Made by a program: the position numbers and the translations under genes
Shown: positions 60,755-64,000 of the stretch, piece after piece
How the letters are laid out: every line of letters starts with the position of its first letter
Numbering within the stretch: the first letter of the stretch is position 1
The notes under the pieces: generated by a model
What the model was told of the DNA's origin: nothing
What the model saw: the letters and a program-made list of their open reading frames with translations, nothing else
Databases searched by the model: none
DNA from: Melastoma dodecandrum
Taxonomy: Eukaryota; Streptophyta; Magnoliopsida; Myrtales; Melastomataceae
Length of the DNA stretch: 64,000 bases
Assembly: GCA_029817715.1 (NCBI GenBank)
Contig: JARUPY010000353.1
Coordinates: 513,501 to 577,500 of the forward strand
Reading direction: 5' to 3'

Positions 60755-62211
60755 TCATTTATTGTTTTTTGGTTTGAAGCAGTTGCAGGAAAAATAATCC
60801 TTGTTATGATGTTCATCATGAGGCTGGGGTTCTTCGGAACTTTTATGCAACCGCGGCGGCGTAAGGGGCGATTCCGGCATCTGGTCAATCGTCACCACTC
60901 TCCCTTCACAGATAACCTTAACCTCACAGGTATCTGGCGCTTTCTGGAGTATCCGGTCAGTGATCCCAGTTCCTTTCTTTGATCTAAGCTTCCTAGTGAA
61001 TGACACATGGTAATATATATGAATCTGAAAAGCTGATGGGCCATATTCGTCGGGCGACGACGGTCAATCATGGTTACCTCAAATTGGACTTGTTGGTTCC
61101 CATCACAATCTTCTTAATGTTCAGGACAGGAATGAGTTCGAGGATGGCATTTGCCACCCCATCGCTTTCAATCAGTATAGTGTCCACCTTAACCTGTTCC
61201 GCCATGCACCCACCAGACACCACCCAATTGAATCAAACTTGAGGTTGCAGACTTTTCTCTGGTGACCTTATGGCTGAAGGTAGATAGCATTTACTCAGTA
61301 TGCATACCTTTGCAGCAGTACAAGCCATTAGATATTTCTGGAGCTGTTCACTCCTCTTGGCCCTTTCTTGTGCCTTGTGTGCCTCCGCCTGCTGCTCACT
61401 CACTCCAGATATTGGCAGATTTCCTACTGCAACAACCACATCAACAACCCAGAAATCATGTCTGTCTGGTTAGTCTGTACTGTAAACATCATGGAAGTGT
61501 CTGAAAACATTGACCCTCTAGAAGGCCGAGGCAATACAAATGCAATTGAATTGAATTTGTAGAAATGATAGAAGAGTAGGGTAGATGAGTTCAGTGGTGG
61601 TCCTTTCCCACTGGTCATTGCCTGCCATATTTGACTAAATCTGCATTTGAATGCAGGAATTCAACTCCCTCTGGTTTTATGCATCTGTTACTGGTTTGGG
61701 TGAAACATTAATGGTGAATTGAATCCCATTGCTGAACAAAGACAAAAATGACCAGGAAATGGGGTCTGTCCTAAAATAAGGGATGAAGGTTAATGCTACT
61801 AGTTTCCTCCTAGCCATTGTCTGAACAACCCATCCATGTTTTCCTTCCTCTCCAAACAACTAGCAAATGCTTCGAATTCTGGGTGAAAAGATGGGTGATG
61901 ATCCACTTACATGGACTGGGAACGAAATGCGATTCTTGAAAGACGTGTACCAGGAACACCGTTGTGCCCGACAACTGGTCGACTTCGTTCTTCAATGCCC
62001 ATGACAGTGCGTCCATGCTCGATTCGCCCTTTATCCCGACCGCGACGTACACGCAGTTTTCTGGCAATTCGTCGACGTCATACGGAAACGAGCTTCTTCC
62101 CCCGACTTCCTCCTCAATTGAATCCAACCGAGGCTGCTGTTCCTCTTCCAGTTCTTCCATGATCTCGCTCGTACGGAGTGGATAGTCTTGCGGATTCCCC
62201 GCGGAAGCCAT
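60755..62211 (-). CDS. USP-like (adenine nucleotide alpha-hydrolase fold) protein
   Basis: Four exons, 62211-61911, 61426-61308, 61193-61078 and 60992-60755, sum to 774 nt, 257 aa. The N-terminus is acidic (EIMEELEEEQQPRLDSIEEE). It is followed by a universal-stress-protein fold: NCVYVAVGIKGESSMDALSW, TTVFLVHVFQESHFVPSPLG, VDTILIESDGVANAILEL and KKIVMGTNKSNLRK. The C-terminus is polar and Cys-containing (DYFSCNCFKPKNNK). It resembles the USP domain found alone or before a kinase/U-box in plants; no kinase or U-box is present here. Its substrate is unknown. Splice phases all agree. In Arabidopsis the neighbour of D6PKL2, AT5G47740 as I recall, is of the same class. Confidence 0.88.
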
Positions 62212-63036
62212 TGGGGGAATGACTAGTTTTCTTACAGAAGATGGTTGATAATGTGCCTCGGGCTATTTTCTTACAAGACAGACAAAGAACAGGGAGAAGA
62301 AAGGGTTGTAGCTTTCCATTGAATTGACTTTTGTGAGTTCTTAGGACCCCACGAAAAGGGTTTACATCATCCCAACTTTTTTCACTTCACAATCAGACAG
62401 GAAAGAGAAAAACAGACAAAACCCAACTTCTGCGAATCTCCACTCTTTTGCTGTCTGAATATGAGCCTTAGAATGAGAAAAGGAGAGAAGCGAACAAGGC
62501 CTCTTTCCTGCTGCTGTGTTTGTGCTTCTGCTTCTTCACCAGATTCCGATGCATGAAAGTTACAGGATATGTCTTCGTCATACGATAGAACATCGTGGCA
62601 CAACATGACCTCGTCCGATTCTTACGACGAAAAGGAATATCCGTATCCGTAGATGGAATATCTCCCTTTCACCTAGCCTCCAACCTTCAAGGTCAATGCT
62701 TATTAAACTCATCCTGATGCTGCTGCAATCAAGACCTTTCCCCAACTGTTGACAAAATTCATTGTCATGGCTGGAGTTATATTCCCTTTGTTCGCAACGA
62801 CAGCAATGCGGTTTTGCATTCGAGATGTCAGCCGACATGATGCACTCTTTAGAAGTGGGTTGACGCTGCTTAACTAGCGGTGAAGTGGTTGATACCCGGG
62901 TCGAACAAAGTCGTCGGTTTACACCGAAAATTTTGAATTGATCGCGCCACGGACATTGCTACAAAAATGACTTGCTGAATTGCTAACTACTCCCTTTCCC
63001 TTAACAGTTCTACAGATGGAGATGACGAATTCAATC
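62212..63036. other. Intergenic, USP-like gene upstream region
   Basis: No gene was recognised. Probably the promoter of the minus-strand USP-like gene and the 3' UTR of the WEB-family gene. Confidence 0.5.
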
Positions 63037-64000
63037 CTAATCTTCAAAGATGCTGGAAGTTTCGGCTTCGTGCGCATTTTTCCGTCGCTTTGTAAGTTCT
63101 CCTTCGATTGCTGTCTTCGCAGCTTCAGCCATTTCCGCCTGCTTTAAGGCCAACTCTGTGGCGGCCTTTATTTCCTCTATCTCTTTTAGGATTGCATCCA
63201 CCCGGTTCTCTGTCTCGCTCTTTTTCACGGTGACCGCTTCCATCTGGAAATTTGCTGCGGCCAACTTCATCTCGGCCAGGTTATCAGATTCCTCGACCTT
63301 CCGGCTCATCGACTCAAAATGTTGCAATGGCATCTTGATCCATCCCCTGGCGGGGGACACTGAGGGGTCCACAGCGTCCCTTTTAGCGCTCATGCTCTTC
63401 ATCCTCTCGAGTGTGGCCTTTTCCGAAGTCTTCCTTGCCTTGGCCTCTTCCAGTGCTAATTCGAGCTGCCTCTTCGCTTCCTGCTCCGCTGCTCGGTGTT
63501 TTTCTGCTTCACGCTTTAGCTCTTCTACCGCTCTTCTGATCTCCTCTGCGTCCGCTTCATCATCTTCTGCTTTGCTTTGAGAATTGCCCATCATCGTGCT
63601 CGTCCTTTCTTGGTGGGCGGCGCCGCTCGCATCTCCTCTTGTCGGAATCTCCATCAATTTCGACTTACTGTTCTGTAACTCTGACTGGAGATGCATCGCA
63701 GCTGATTCAATCTCTCCTTCTTGCTCCTCTAACCACATGCGCTCTTTTTTCGCATTCTCCAATTCCTTCCCAAGAGATGTTATCAAATTCCTACAAGAGA
63801 TCTCTTCGTCTGCAACCTTTTGCAATGCCCTCGCAGCAAGATCGATGTCCATCATTATGGATTTCGCTGAGTCCATGTCAGACACATGCATCCTTTTCAT
63901 CTCTTCTTGTACTGCCTCGATCTCCTCGGTCATATCTGCGAGCCTCGACTCCAGAACCTTCACCTCTTGGGGATTGATCAACTCTTCCTTCAGGCACGTG
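63037..64000 (-). CDS. WEB-family (DUF827) coiled-coil protein, 3' part
   Basis: An open frame of at least 320 codons runs from the window edge to a stop at 63037; the start lies beyond 64000. The protein is almost entirely coiled coil, rich in Glu, Lys and Ala (VKVLESRLADMTEEIEAVQE, EEIRRAVEELKREAEKHRAA). It contains SPARGWIKMPLQHFESMSRK, then a second coil, and ends HEAETSSIFED. This arrangement resembles WEB/PMI-like plant proteins of the WEAK CHLOROPLAST MOVEMENT UNDER BLUE LIGHT family, such as the AT5G55860 type. In that family the proteins affect chloroplast photorelocation or touch response; function here is inferred. No splice site is needed inside this part. Confidence 0.75.
   Translation of the reverse strand, partial: TCLKEELINPQEVKVLESRLADMTEEIEAVQEEMKRMHVSDMDSAKSIMMDIDLAARALQKVADEEISCRNLITSLGKELENAKKERMWLEEQEGEIESAAMHLQSELQNSKSKLMEIPTRGDASGAAHQERTSTMMGNSQSKAEDDEADAEEIRRAVEELKREAEKHRAAEQEAKRQLELALEEAKARKTSEKATLERMKSMSAKRDAVDPSVSPARGWIKMPLQHFESMSRKVEESDNLAEMKLAAANFQMEAVTVKKSETENRVDAILKEIEEIKAATELALKQAEMAEAAKTAIEGELTKRRKNAHEAETSSIFED

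Overview
The window is nuclear DNA of a dicot plant. Genes are split by many short GT-AG introns, intergenic DNA is AT-rich, LTR retrotransposons and a tRNA-derived SINE are present, and every recognisable gene belongs to a plant family (CBL, TIR-NBS-LRR, FBD-type F-box, AGCVIII kinase, FPP synthase). A rosid is likely; a member of the Myrtales such as pomegranate is only a guess.

Layout. 0-0.6 kb: small HMA-domain (HIPP-like) gene. 2.5-4.6 kb: intact calcineurin B-like gene of the CBL2/CBL3 type (minus). 5.7-7.4 kb: 5'-truncated copy of a NIPP1-type FHA gene, cut off by a Ty1/copia fragment. 9-10 kb: unrecognised coding remnant. 12-16.6 kb: broken gene whose C-terminus resembles plant CCCH zinc-finger proteins, lying directly beside a 2.5-kb LTR with a primer binding site. 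17-21.5 kb: four-exon TIR-NBS-LRR immune receptor (plus). 22.2-22.5 kb: AGC kinase fragment. 23.6-26.7 kb: second copy of the CBL-5'-end/NIPP1 segment, in which NIPP1 is intact and CBL is reduced to part of one exon. 27.4-31.6 kb: C2/GRAM/VASt protein. 33.1-35.9 kb: farnesyl diphosphate synthase. 37.7-40.6 kb: F-box/FBD gene plus a copied fragment. 41.4-48.6 kb: gene remnants and retroelements (receptor-kinase tail, solo LTR, FPP synthase pseudogene split by a gag-only LTR element). 49-52.2 kb: phosphoglycolate phosphatase. 58-60.4 kb: D6PK/PVPK1-type kinase. 60.7-62.2 kb: USP-like protein. 63-64 kb: 3' part of a WEB-family coiled-coil gene that runs off the window.

The series NIPP1 / FPP synthase / PGLP2 / D6PK-like / USP-like agrees with the Arabidopsis order that I recall around AT5G47740-AT5G47790, so the right half is an old conserved syntenic block. 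The left half is young and rearranged: a ~2.8-kb segment occurs twice about 19 kb apart, and each copy has lost a different gene, leaving one complete CBL and one complete NIPP1. I found no operon-like or novel multi-gene system. The most distinctive features are this reciprocal loss, the gag-only LTR element, the recent 204-bp repeat expansion in the receptor's LRR region and a SINE with an exact target-site duplication.
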